Positions 32,446-43,545 of a stretch of DNA of 64,000 bases are shown here, one piece after another (within the stretch, counting starts at the first letter, position 1; each line of letters starts with the position of its first letter). This DNA is from Plicaturopsis crispa FD-325 SS-3. Its lineage: Eukaryota > Basidiomycota > Agaricomycetes > Amylocorticiales > Amylocorticiaceae. Position numbers and translations under genes: made by a program. The stretch spans positions 282,268-346,267 of the forward strand of contig KN832563.1 of the NCBI GenBank assembly GCA_000827205.1, in the 5' to 3' direction. Under the pieces are notes generated by a model. That model saw nothing but the letters and a program-made list of their open reading frames with translations. It was not told where the DNA came from and ran no database searches.

Positions 32446-34248
32446 ATGTCGGACAAATCTACTATCACTGTCGCCATTGTAGGTGGAGGTATAGGTGGGC
32501 TTCTCGCTGCGATCGGGCTTGGGCGCATAGGATACAACGTCCATGTCTTCGAACAAGCTGCACAGTAAGTCGTCCTGTCTGCACACACCATAGAACGTAC
32601 AGGACGCTCAACATTTTTCTTTCGTTTTAGGTTTTCTGAGATCGGCGCTGGTGTCGGATTTGGTACCAAGTCCCGTCCAGCAGACGGTATTGCTGAGACT
32701 GATACCTTCCTCGACACGCAGGTCCAAATGCTGTCGAAGTCTTTCGTCTCATGGGTATCCTTGACACGTATGAACGTGTTGCAGATATGGGACACCAGAA
32801 TCAACGGTGGATCGAGTTTGTGAACTGGAATGACGGCAAGTGTGTTGCGGACGTATGTGCATACTACGTTTATCTTGTCACAGCACTTACTTGCTTTTAG
32901 GTACGATCCAAAGGCCGAGACTCTTCGGTGCACCGGTAGGTCACCTCAATTTACTAGTGGGCACTGGCTAAATGGTCACTCCAGTGCACGTTTCCTCGAG
33001 GCACTAGTTTCGCTCCTTCCACCTGGTGTAAAAACACACTTCTCTGCACGCGTCACAAACGTTGGCAACATCGACGCCAACACCGTACGTCTGACAATCT
33101 CCGACTCCCACGCGGAACAGCATTCGGATTCCGCCCCGGTACGCACATTCGACGCGCATGTTGCCGTTGGCGCGGACGGCGTCAGAAGCTTCGTGCGCAA
33201 CAGCATTGAGCCTGGGTGCGTTCGATATACTGGAACGTATGCGTACCGTGGCTTGATTCCCGTGGATGACGCCGTGAGGCTGTGTGGTGAAAGTGTGAGG
33301 GACGGCCGCATGTGGCTTGGGCACGGAAAGGTCGGTCTCGCCCACTCTTCACTTGTATATGCATTACATATCCCAGTTCATAGCATGTGTTGGCGTTTCC
33401 CATCGAGCGTGGTACTGTCATCAATCTCGTCGCCTTTGTCTCCGATCGCTCTGCCTCACCTGATGAGCGAAAGTGGGATGGCCCGTGGACGGTTCCTGCA
33501 TCGCCCGCAGACGTTCTTGCCGATTTCGAGGGCTGGGAGACGCGGTGCAGAGACATTCTTAGCGTTGAGTATAGCCCTTCTATGTGTGGCGCTTGTCAAT
33601 GAGCTCATGTTTGTTTGCAGCTCATCAAGGAGCCGAGCAAATGGGCATTGCATGAACTTGTCCCCCTTGGACATTGGACCGAGGGCCGTATAACGCTGCT
33701 GGGCGATTCTGCGCACGCGGTAAGTACATTTCCGAAAAGATTCTCGTTTTATGATCGGCTCATTGGGTGCACTGCAGAGTCTTCCACACAAGTAAGCTGG
33801 ATAGGGAGACCATCGCTCAATCCCTTTGTAAATACTCACCCTTCTGTCTTGTCTGTAAAGTGGTGCAGGCGCCGGACAAGCAGCCGAAGACGCATACGTG
33901 CTATGCACCCTCCTCGCCCATTCGGCATGCACAGCGCAGACTATCCCCATATTCCTACAGGCGTATGAAAATGCTCGCCGTCCGCGCGCAGTGCGGCAGC
34001 AAGTCCACAGTCGGGAATCGGGCGACGTGAGTCCATGGCATGGTTGGGGCTGGATGTCTGCAGCATACTAATAGTCGTCCTACTGCCAGGTATACGAGTT
34101 CGCCGGCCCCGACGGCGACAATCTCGACGCGTTGGGGGTAAATTTCGCAGACCGGTACCAGTGGATATGGGAACACAATCTGCAGGAGGATATCGACGGA
34201 GCATTTGCGCATTTGCGCACAGAGGGGCTGATCAAGGGACAATATTGA
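32446..34248 (+). CDS. FMO-1: salicylate-hydroxylase-like FAD monooxygenase
   Basis: Ten exons: 32446-32564, 32631-32662, 32722-32852, 32901-32935, 32985-33330, 33384-33563, 33621-33719, 33778-33791, 33861-34026 and 34090-34248, giving 426 residues. The FAD-binding GxGxxG motif is AIVGGGIGGLLAA near the start. GADGVRS is the DG motif, and LLGDSAHA with NGAGAGQAAEDA is the second FAD site. This is a class A flavoprotein monooxygenase pattern, likely hydroxylating an aromatic or similar small compound with NAD(P)H. Exon 8 is a 14-nt microexon. The next intron ends in AAG (33858-33860), fixed by the CAG at the aligned place in FMO-2. It is a tandem duplicate of FMO-2. Confidence 0.9.
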
Positions 34249-34852
34249 ACTTCAGATCGGCAGTGCAACACGAACTACGTGGGTCCTATCTGCTCGCCAT
34301 GACCTCAGACTGTATCGTCGATCTGTGCGAGTACTTATGCACGCTGAATTGACCACTGAGATGATTAATGGATCATCGTCACTGTTCCGCAACAGATGCG
34401 TCAACAGGCTCCGTTGTCCGCCCCGAGGATATCCGCAATCGGAAGATCAGAACGTTCACAGCCTGCTACTACTCTCATCTGACTTGAGTCTTGCATAGCT
34501 CGCGGGGTGCGGACCACATTCTGAAAGCGTCTAGGTGAGTTCCTCCTCCTGCATTGCGTGTAGTGCCGTGAACTGGACTCACTTCTCAACCATGCCGTAG
34601 GCCGAGCCATCGCACGTCTGGCAAGTACTAATTAGTACGGCCTCTTGGGCCTGCTGCCGTCCCACGTGCGATAGCTCCGTTGAACCTGATACCTTCGGCA
34701 AGATGCGTCATTAGTGTGTATACGCATCTATACATATGGAGTGACCACTTACACGCTGATTAGATACGACAGGCATGCGGGACCTATAAAAGAATCTGGG
34801 GGCTTGAGGATTGATATTGAAGAGCGAATTTTGACCCTTCCCTCCTGAAAAC
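34249..34852. other. Intergenic between FMO-1 and FMO-2
   Basis: No gene is seen. The last ~170 nt resemble the region before FMO-1 (both contain a CATTAGTGT/CATTCATGTGT-GTACGCA-type stretch followed by ACATATA-GAGT), so the promoter was duplicated with the gene. Confidence 0.5.
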
Positions 34853-36682
34853 ATGACGGACGCATCTTCAGACAAGTCTCGTATCACAATTGCCATCGTC
34901 GGTGGTGGAATAGGTGGACTCCTCGCCGCGATTGGCCTTGGGCGAATAGGGTACGACGTGCATGTTTTCGAGCAGGCTTCGCAGTGAGTCGTGCTGTCTA
35001 TGTACACTGGCATCAAGGTTGTTGAAGACCACTAATTGTCGAATCAGATTTTCCGAGATCGGCGCCGGCATCGCATTCGGTGCTTAACCCAGTGGAACAC
35101 TCCATATTACACCTACTGACAGTTGCTTTGACTGCTAGGCCCAAATGCAGTCGAGGTCTTTCGTCTCCTGGGTGTGATCAACACGTACGAGCGTGTTGCA
35201 GACATGGGCTACCCGAATAAACGGTGGTTTGAGTTTGTAAACTGGAGCGACGGCAAGCTTATTTCTGATGTATGTACGACCGGCTACCACATGAGCGTGC
35301 TTTCTTCGGACACTGATCCCTTTGCTTGCAGGTGCGATGCAAAGGCACAGACTCCACCGTGCATCGGTAGGCCCATTTATTTGACCGATTTTCGGTTGCT
35401 AAACGGCCGTTTGTCCGGTATTTCCTTGCAGTGCACGTTTCCTTGAGTCCCTCGTTCCGCTCCTCCCATCCACCGTCAAAACGCATTTCTCTGCGCACGT
35501 CACGCATGTCGAAAATGTTGATTCCAGCACAGTCCGTTTGACAATTAGCGATTCCCGCACAGAGCGCGACCCAGATCGCGCGCCGGCGCGTACGTTCGAC
35601 GCGCACGTTGCCATTGGTGCGGATGGTGTGAAGAGTCGCGTACGCGACAGCATCGAGTCGGGCCGCGTCAGATGGACCGGGACGTATGCGTACCGTGGGC
35701 TGATCCCTGTGGAGGACGTTGTGCGGCTGTGCGGGGAAAGTGGGAGGGAGAGCCGGATGTGGCTAGGGCTTGGAAAGGTGGGTGTCGCTCTCGTTTGTGC
35801 ATGAAAGTACTCCATACTTACGGTTCTCGCAGCATGTATTGGCATTCCCCGTCGAGCGCGGTACGATCATAAATGTCGTCGCGTTCGTCTCTGACCGCTC
35901 TGCTCCACCTGATGAGCGGAACTGGGACGGCCCGTGGACAGTCCCTGTGTCACCTTCAGATGTTCTCGCAGATTACGAGGGCTGGGAGACACGGTGTAGG
36001 GATATTCTTAGTGTTGAGTGTAGTCTTTCTTCTATTTTGGTCTGCGGGCTAATTCTCGTTCACAGCTTATCGACAAGCCGAGCAAATGGGCGTTACATGA
36101 ACTAGTACCATTGGAGCATTGGACTGAAGGGCGTATCACTCTGCTAGGCGACTCTGCGCACGCGGTATGTATGTTCCCGCACTATCTTTGTAGTCTTTGG
36201 ACGCCTGACTAAGTGCGATACAGAGTCTGCCCCACAAGTGAGTTGGCAAGTTGCCACAAAGTAGCGATCTTTTCTACCGTCCAGATACTGACGTGCTCCG
36301 TCGTCAGCGGTGCAGGTGCCGGGCAAGCGACAGAGGACGTCTACGTGCTCTGCTCCCTCCTCGCCCATCCGGCATGTACGGTAGACACCATACCGAGATT
36401 TTTACAGGCATACGAAAATGTTCGCCGTGCGCGTGCGGCGCGACAGCAAATTCACAGCCGTGAGTCAGGAGAGGTGAGTCCAAGGCATCGCCGATTCCAG
36501 GTCTTTACAGCATGCTCACTTGGTCATACCAGGTCTATGAATTCGTCGGCCCTGACGGCGAAAACCTCAGCGCACTGGGGGCTCACCTCAAAGAGAGGTA
36601 CGAGTGGATCTGGGAACATAATGTACAGGAGGATATCGACAGCGCATTCGCGAGCTTGCGTGCGGAAGGGCTGGTTGACTGA
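34853..36682 (+). CDS. FMO-2: salicylate-hydroxylase-like FAD monooxygenase
   Basis: Ten exons: 34853-34983, 35048-35079, 35139-35269, 35332-35366, 35432-35777, 35833-36012, 36066-36164, 36224-36237, 36308-36473 and 36533-36682, giving 427 residues. It has the same motifs as FMO-1: GGGIGGLLAA, GADGVKS, LLGDSAHA and NGAGAGQATEDV. All nine introns match FMO-1 in place and phase, and eight of the ten exons have the same length. The 14-nt exon 8 is also conserved. The substrate is unknown. The copies differ most at the N-terminus and in the barrel region, so they may have separate substrates. Confidence 0.9.
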
Positions 36683-37017
36683 TAAGTCAGACCTTAGTGG
36701 ATCGCTAGGGGTATAGCTACAGCATACTGCCTGCTCTGGTCCTCAGTACATCCAACCTTAGATAGCAGTACTGTGCAGGTCCGGCATCGTCGTTCGTTCG
36801 CGTTAACGTTCAAACGTTCCACTTGGGTTGAAACAGAAATTAAACACCCGCGGCGGGCCACGTGTTTGAGGTACTTACGCCAAACATTGTCGGTCAGAAT
36901 TCTGCAATAATCCGAGTCCTTCAACCTGTTGAATTCGTTTGCTCGTCCTCCCAAACACCATAACGGTTTACCCACACAACAGCGCTCTCACCCTACCAAC
37001 GCACGAGACGCGTATAG
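36683..37017. other. Intergenic between FMO-2 and APN2
   Basis: Short spacer with no recognised signal. Confidence 0.4.
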
Positions 37018-39120
37018 ATGCGATTGTTGTCCTGGAACATCGTGAGTTTGGTCTTAGAACCTGTGTGAACTTGACTTTTACCGAACGTCCAGAATGGCAT
37101 CCGTACACTGCCCCAATACCACCCGTGAGTGCTGCATCTCGCGATTTGACGCGCTCGCTGCCTGATCCACTTGCCACTTCCAAAGCTGGAACACGTTGAA
37201 ATCATGCGAGGCTATTCTGGACGAATTGAAGGCCGACATAACATGCTTCCAAGGTACGCGATTGACGAGGGTGCCTACGCGCGTAGGACGCTAGTTGATA
37301 ACTAACCAGAGATGAAGACGTCGAGATCTGCCTTGGAGCACAATGTCGCTGTTCCAGAGTCCTATGACTCGTTCTTCTCGTTCCCCGTGACGAAAGGCGG
37401 ATACAGCGGCGTCGCTGTGTACGCTAACTCACGCACCGCGGTTCCGTTGAAAGCAGAGGAGGGTCTCTCTGGAAAGTTACAACCCAAAATGCCCCTTGGT
37501 CCCACCGAACGCGTCTCCGCCTCCTACCCTTCCGCGCACGACGTACACCTCGAACCTGACTTGGATGGCCACATGCCCTCCGATTTGGCTGCTCTCGATA
37601 CAGAAGGCCGCGCGCTCGTCGTCGACTTCGGGCTTTTTGTGCTCATCAACGTCTACTGCCCGGCGGAAACGTCCGAGGAGCGCTTACCGTATAAAATGAA
37701 TTTCCATCGACTTCTCGACGCGCGAGTACGCGGGCTCGTGGCTGAAGGCAGGGAAGTGCTCGTGGTGGGCGATATCAACATATCTGCAGCACCGATAGAC
37801 CATTGTGACGGGCACCTGGCGAGCAATGCTAGTGTCTTCTACGAGCATCCTCCCCGTGCATGGTTTCGCGATTGGCTGGACCCGGTACAAGGGCTTTTCG
37901 TGGATGCCGTGCGGATGTTTTGGCCTGACAGAAAGGGCATGTATACATGTACGCCCTTCACCCGTTACAAAAGCCATGGTCTGACCTTCCTCAGGTTGGA
38001 ATACAAAAATATCTGCACGCGAAACGAACTACGGAACGCGCATCGATTATATTCTAGCTACGCGTGGTCTCCTCCCTTGGATCAAGCACGGGGACATACA
38101 GCCCGCATTGAAGGGCTCGGACCACTGCCCTACCTACATTGATCTCCATGACTCCATAACCCTCCCCTCGGGAGAGACACGTACTCTACGCGAAACGATG
38201 CATATGGACGGTCCTAAGCGGGACCCACCGCGCCTTGCCGCACGGCTTTGGGACGAGTACTCGGGTAAACAGACGAAACTGTCGACGTTCTTTGGGAAAA
38301 AGGCAGAGACTGCCATAACGAAGACACCGGCTACAACTGCTGTTACGGATGTTGCCACTGTATCGGAGACGCCCCCGCTGCCAGGCTCCGCAATCACGGG
38401 TGACGACTCTGCAACGCCTTCGTCGTCGTTGACATCTACAAACTCAGAGAAACCCTCAGCGACGACACCCTCCCAAAAACGCAAAAAGCCTGAAGACCCT
38501 CCTCTTGCGTCGACGTCGCAGAAGCGCAAACAGTCTGCGAATGCGTCTTCATCCTCATCCGCGAAGAACAAAAAACTCAAGGCTGGACAGTCGAAGCTTT
38601 CCTCGTTTTTCGCCAAGCCGCCCACTACATCGAGCCCACCCATCGATCTAACACTTGACGACGTCGACACCGCAACTCAAGTCGACGCCGATCACCGATT
38701 TGCCTTGCAGCTCTCCGCCTCGCAGGAGCATGTGTTGTCGCCCTCGATCCCATCGTCCAGTACGCAGTCGCCCGGCGAAAGCAGAGTCGCCTGGTCGCAA
38801 CTCATGGCTCCAATCCAGCCGCCCAGGTGCACCGGACATAACGAACCTACGAAGGAGCTCACCGTTAACAAACCTGGGCCAAATAAGGGCAAGAATTTCT
38901 TCATATGCTCGCGGTACGTTGCTCTCTCTCTCTGTTTTTCTGCACATTGCTCACGATCCGCCGTAGACCTGTGGGTCCTGGCTATGACAAGGGTCGCGCG
39001 GAGCGGTTACGGGAAGAAGTGGATCCACAATATCGATGCGATTTCTTCCGGTGGTCGAGTGAGGTGAAACGCGAGGCCTTGCACAGGTCATCGAAGACGC
39101 CGGCGTCGCAAGGCCCATAG
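37018..39120 (+). CDS. APN2: Apn2-type AP endonuclease
   Basis: Six exons: 37018-37041, 37093-37124, 37186-37253, 37310-37948, 37995-38913 and 38967-39120, giving 611 residues. The exonuclease III fold shows MRLLSWNINGIRTLPQYHPW, the metal-binding Glu in CFQEMKTSR, GDINISAAPIDHCD, ETNYGTRIDYIL and GSDHCP. After it come two PCNA-binding (PIP) boxes, QTKLSTFF (about 347) and QSKLSSFF (about 453), in a Ser/Lys-rich linker. The C-terminus is a zf-GRF domain (RCTGHNEPTKE..NKGKNFFICSRP..CDFFRW). Intron 2 ends in AAG (37183-37185), forced by the conserved HPW. The protein repairs abasic sites and blocked 3' ends. Confidence 0.94.
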
Positions 39121-39655
39121 CAATGACTGCACGCCCTCGTCGATGAGGCGTGTCCTTCCCAACTTCTGTATTCCTATCGTTGTATGTACTGTACATTCTG
39201 TATTTTTAGGCCAATTCTTTTCGAGTTGTAACATGAAGTCATCCGTCGACCTCAGTGGCAGGAGCGGACGAAACTTTTTATCTCCAAACTAGAGCTCTAT
39301 AAGGATATGTGTATACTTCATATGGTATCTGTTCTTGATATTCAGGCAAATCTAGTCAAAAATCACTATGTTTTGCTTCAATTCGAATGGCCCTTCGGGC
39401 AGACCTGGATACTTTGGCACCTTTCTCACGCGCACGTCGATCCCCTTACCGCTTCCCTCTCCTTCGACATATGCCTCATTACTATACACTGTTCTTCACA
39501 ATTTTTCATCCTTCAATAATTACATTTGTTCTCATCCTACGCATGTTCGTATACTCCATACCATATCCTTCTCTCTCATAGGGATCTATTCGCAGTGTTT
39601 CCTGTTTCCTACTTATTCTCCGCATTAGACAATCTAAGCCCTGCCGGTGGTGTAA
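39121..39655. other. Convergent spacer after APN2
   Basis: AT-richer than the genes on the left, with no coding signal. It marks the change from the housekeeping block to the accessory block. Confidence 0.45.
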
Positions 39656-40328
39656 TCAGGGCGTACCTGCTTTACCGTTGATCACCATCGGGGAGTCGCC
39701 ATCGTCCATCTTTCTGTGTTTGCCCGTTTCACTGTCATCGTCACGAACTATCTCCGAATTTTCATCCCCTATATACTGACAATGAGAAAATATCTGACAA
39801 CAAAAAAATGTACTCACCGTGTTCCATATGTACTGGCCGCTCAAACTCAAAAGTCAGGAAGTGGACCGGGGTGCCGTCGAACTCCTCATCCAGAATCCAC
39901 TTCGACACAACAGTGCCGGGGCGAATGGTTATCTGGTCCACAATGTCACCCGAAAGCGCTCCCTGCATGTTTCCTGAAATCAGGCCGACAACATGGTCTT
40001 CTACACCAATTGGTCTGTAATTGCGTAGGAGGTCCTTGGATCTAATCCGCCACATAGGCGAGAACATATCGTTTTCGACCCTTTCTATCTGGTAGAAGCG
40101 ACTGTTGAGGTCCAGGTCAACCGGGATTCCGCGCTGTATGAGGTAGTCGCTGTGCTGCATGTATTGTTCATCGGACAGGTACCTACAGAGCAAGTCAATA
40201 TGGATGAAGAACAACATATACACCATATGCATTCCGTACCTCCCTTGCACCTGCCTGTAGCATCCAAGGGCGCGGTTGCGCCATATAAATTCTGCGACGT
40301 CTGTGCTAATGGATATCTGGAAAGTCAT
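39656..40328 (-). CDS. Orphan protein A (paralogue of orphan B)
   Basis: Three exons on the minus strand: 40240-40328, 39818-40182 and 39656-39768, giving 188 residues. No known domain is recognised. It aligns with orphan B over about 95 residues: FYQIERV / VYRIEPV, SKDLLR / SKNLLR, a Val-Gly-Leu, ALSGDIV / LLSGDVV, a Thr-Val pair and WILDEE / WMLDES. The C-terminus is acidic and then Lys/Asp-rich. No signal peptide or membrane segment is seen. It lies 284 nt downstream of TKL kinase 1 on the same strand. Confidence 0.65.
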
Positions 40329-40611
40329 ACTGGGAAGGGGGAATGGGAAAGCAGCAGCGAAATAGCTCAGCTTATCAGACAGTGCGGAGTTTACAAGGTT
40401 CTAGGGTGTTACCTGCTTTTCTTCTAACGAAGTGTACAGCACGGTTCCGGAGCAGTACAATTAAACACCGATCAAGGTCGAGCACATTTCGAATGCGCAT
40501 GTAGCGCGGAAGGAGACATGGTTGTCCCATCTATTATCGGAGTTGACAGGGTCGGGTTCGTAGGCGCTGGACATGAAACTTCTCGGGAAAACGACCAGTA
40601 CATGCACAGAT

Positions 40612-41841
40612 TCAAGCATCTAGCGCCAGCAGCAGTGTAAGAACCTCATCAGCACTTGGTCTTGCATCTCTTTCATGCGTCCAACAGCTCTCTATGATGT
40701 TCCAGGTAGTGTCTGCCTCGGCCAATAGGCTAAGGGGCTTACCAGGCCTAACACCACCAACGATATTGAAAACGACATCACTGTGGTTGTCCAGGTCGGA
40801 GTAAGGACAGTCCAGCGTAATCATCTCAAAGATTGAAATAATAGTGCTCAGTCGGTGTATTGCGGGAGAGGGTTATATCGCTTACCTCAAAAAGCAACAT
40901 GCCAAAGGAAAAAATGTCACTTGCTTCACTGAAGGATAGCGGGTCACCTTCGTGTAAGAAAACCTCTGGTGCTTGCCAACGGGTTGCTGATACGACGGCT
41001 ATTGTCGTAAACATAGCTGTGTCCCAGATATTGTTCAAATCGTAATCGGACAGAGCTGCATGACCCTCGTTGCTAATTAGCACATTGCACTGAGAGAGAA
41101 GCAGTGAGACAAGGAATTCTTTGAGAGTAGAGAGGCCAATGTCACATACCCCTCTGATATCACCATGAATAATTTCATTGTCGTGTAGATAGATCAATCC
41201 CTGCACTACGTCAATGCCCTACAATTAAAAATGAAATTTGTTCTAACACATTGGAAAATTGTACCACTTACTATGAGTGAAACTGTGGCCGGTGATGTTT
41301 TTTCTTTCAGAAGGTCGATGACTGTACCGCAAGAGTATAGTGGCATAATCAATGCTACCGGGAATGGCGATGCACCAAAAGCGCCCAAGAATGGCACAAC
41401 ATTTGCGTGTCGAAGTGTCATCCACTTGGTGTTGCGCTTGCGGATACCCTACACGCATAGCAAGTCAGAACTGCCTAGGCTAGATCAAACAAATTGTGAA
41501 TGTTACCCTTTGCAGTTGTGCTATTGCACCGACATGCTCCTGTAGGATTCTGAAGACCTTCACGGCGACCTGTACAACAGTGGATGTTGATGACAGGTCA
41601 GTGACGCCGTACAGCCGTCGAGTGGTACCAGTAATAACTCTTACCTGCTGATATCGGCCTTCGACATCCCCTACCAACAGTTTTCCCTTATAAACATCTG
41701 CATGCCTTCCACGGCAAAAAGGCTGTTCGTCCATGGATAAGCGGTCCAGTACCGTAACTCCCTCCTGTTCAGGTTCATTAAACAACATGAACAGATGGAA
41801 TGTACTGGGTAGGAAGAGCTTGCCTGTGTTGCAGACGACAT
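40612..41841 (-). CDS. TKL-1: protein kinase of the fungal TKL type
   Basis: Seven exons on the minus strand: 41824-41841, 41645-41764, 41507-41569, 41272-41448, 41150-41218, 40886-41089 and 40612-40824, giving 287 residues, little more than a kinase domain. The Gly loop is CRGRHADVYKG, the ATP Lys is in VAVKVF and the catalytic loop is HGDIRGCNVLI, with Gly for the usual Arg. SDYDL replaces DFG but keeps the metal Asp, and WQAPEVF is the APE motif. Catalysis seems possible. Intron positions match TKL-2. Intron 1 is GC-AG (41765-41823, donor CAG|GCAAGC) and the last intron ends in GAG. The start was chosen to match the short first exon of TKL-2. Confidence 0.8.
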
Positions 41842-42661
41842 ATTTCCGTCGAGATAGATAAAAATTTGACAGACTGAGTGTGGTTTTGTAGACTGGGCCC
41901 AGCCAGTGTCATCGCTGTATCGCCACAGTTCGACCACTCCCGATACCGTGGGTCCTAAAAGAATTTGAACTATTACCTGTGTGTAGGTAGACGTCAAAGC
42001 CCGTTTTCATCGGTTTATGATTGTTGCCCGTGTATATGTAACAGCGGCCTTCTAATGTCCGTCTCTCCCTTTGACATCAGCTGCATAGCAGGAATTGTTT
42101 CTATCCGTGGAGCACGGTCTATCGTCAGACAGGTTGAATGAACAGAGAAGCTTTTCACTTGCCACATGCTCCTTCTTGTCTTAAAGCACAACTGCTCCGC
42201 TTATGTACCAGTGTGCAGTCCGTGGCAAGGTATCGAAGTGATAGCTTTTTCTGAGGAGGAATCTTTCACGATAGCGTGTGGATACATTAATCATGTAGTC
42301 TGTGTGAGGGATAAGGAGATTCTTCAAAACTAATCATGGTCCAATGCTACAGGAGAGAAAAGGTGTCAGTACGAACGTAGGAAGACGATTAGGATTTTGA
42401 TTGTACATCCTGTTCATTCTTTGCCGGCGATATATTGGCCAGGCCCCTGGTCCAGGAACATTGATCTTTGACGGCTTCTTAGGTGTTTGTCGTCCTTCGC
42501 GAGAGTGCCGACAACGGTTTGAATGGCTGTCTGCGCTCTATTTTATTGGCTTGAGCCTACATATATAAGATAGCATGCCGCTGTAGTTGCATATTGCGTT
42601 TGCACTTGCCTACCCAACTCATCACCATTCGCATATTCAACCCTAGTTTCGTAACCACACT
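41842..42661. promoter_or_regulatory. Divergent spacer between TKL-1 and orphan B
   Basis: The 820-nt gap should hold both promoters. An open minus-strand frame next to TKL-1 (to 41997) has no ATG of its own and is probably leader sequence. TATATAAG near 42561 lies about 100 nt before the orphan B start. Confidence 0.45.
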
Positions 42662-43453
42662 ATGGCACAAGTCCAAAACAATGCCAACACTCTAGCTGGC
42701 ACTGAAGCGTATGTCTCCTGCCAAGATGGGTGAGCTGTTCTACACTTTGAACACTGGGACTCTAATTGATGTTATCATATGCCCGTTCATAGGGAGTCGC
42801 TGTTCCAAGACTCTCTGACACCTTCTCAGTCAGGGACTCCAAAATGCGTCAAGGATTGGTGCCATGTCTATCGGATTGAACCTGTGTTCCCATGGGATCC
42901 GGCGCCGACATGCTGGATCGCTACGAGTAAAAACCTCCTCCGCACCAACGGACTGAATGACCTGGGCATGCGTGTCATTGGTCTGGTCGGTGGCAGCATT
43001 CACGACCTGTTATCGGGTGATGTCGTGGAAGCTGTTCGAAACTCAAGGACGACAGTGACGTATACATGGATGTTGGACGAATCTCTGAACGACACAGCTT
43101 ATCATGAGCTTGTGGTCCAGGTCGCGAATGTGCACGAAAAGAGTACATGGTGCGTGTTGCAGTTTCTCGATCTCTTCCTCCACTTCACTAACCTCAATAT
43201 TTTTTTTCGGGTGCCCATTCTGTCTACGACAGATTATCAGAAGTCGGACGATCGTCGAACATGGGGAATGGGTCTACGGTTCAGAGTTCAGAACACCAAA
43301 AAAGATGGGGTGAAGTTTGATACGCACAAGGTTGCGAATCGTTTTGCTGTGCGCTACAAGTTCGAACTCTCTGATCTGAATTCACTTGCTTCACCAAAGG
43401 TCCGATTTGCAGCCACGTACTATATGGTCTTATTAGCCTTGCAAGATATTTAA
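42662..43453 (+). CDS. Orphan protein B (paralogue of orphan A)
   Basis: Three exons: 42662-42708, 42793-43142 and 43233-43453, giving 205 residues. The shared core with orphan A runs from HVYRIEPV to the VHEK end of exon 2. Exon 3 has a Trp/Arg-rich start (RRTWGMGLRFRVQN) not seen in orphan A. The second intron uses donor AGA|GTACAT, chosen because it alone joins the two coding frames, so this junction is less sure. About ten C-terminal residues and the stop fall in a diverged repeat also found at 45.9 kb. No known domain is recognised. Confidence 0.6.
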
Positions 43454-43545
43454 GAAGCTTAAGATGCCTCAGAAATAGCCGTCTGGCCCTGCAGGACCAC
43501 TTTTGGGTGAGACGTCCCCAGGAGGTATACCAGACTAGTCTTGGA
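43420..43545 (-). repeat. Dispersed repeat, copy 1 (inverted)
   Basis: Read on the minus strand it matches 45843-45955 at roughly three bases in four. The best-kept part is around GGGCCAGACGGCT and the CTTCTTAA block. It overlaps the 3' end of orphan B. No terminal repeats or coding domain are seen. Confidence 0.6.

Noticed and set aside
38300-38670. Minus-strand 178-codon frame opposite APN2
   Set aside because: It mirrors the Ser/Lys-rich linker of APN2 and has no features of its own.
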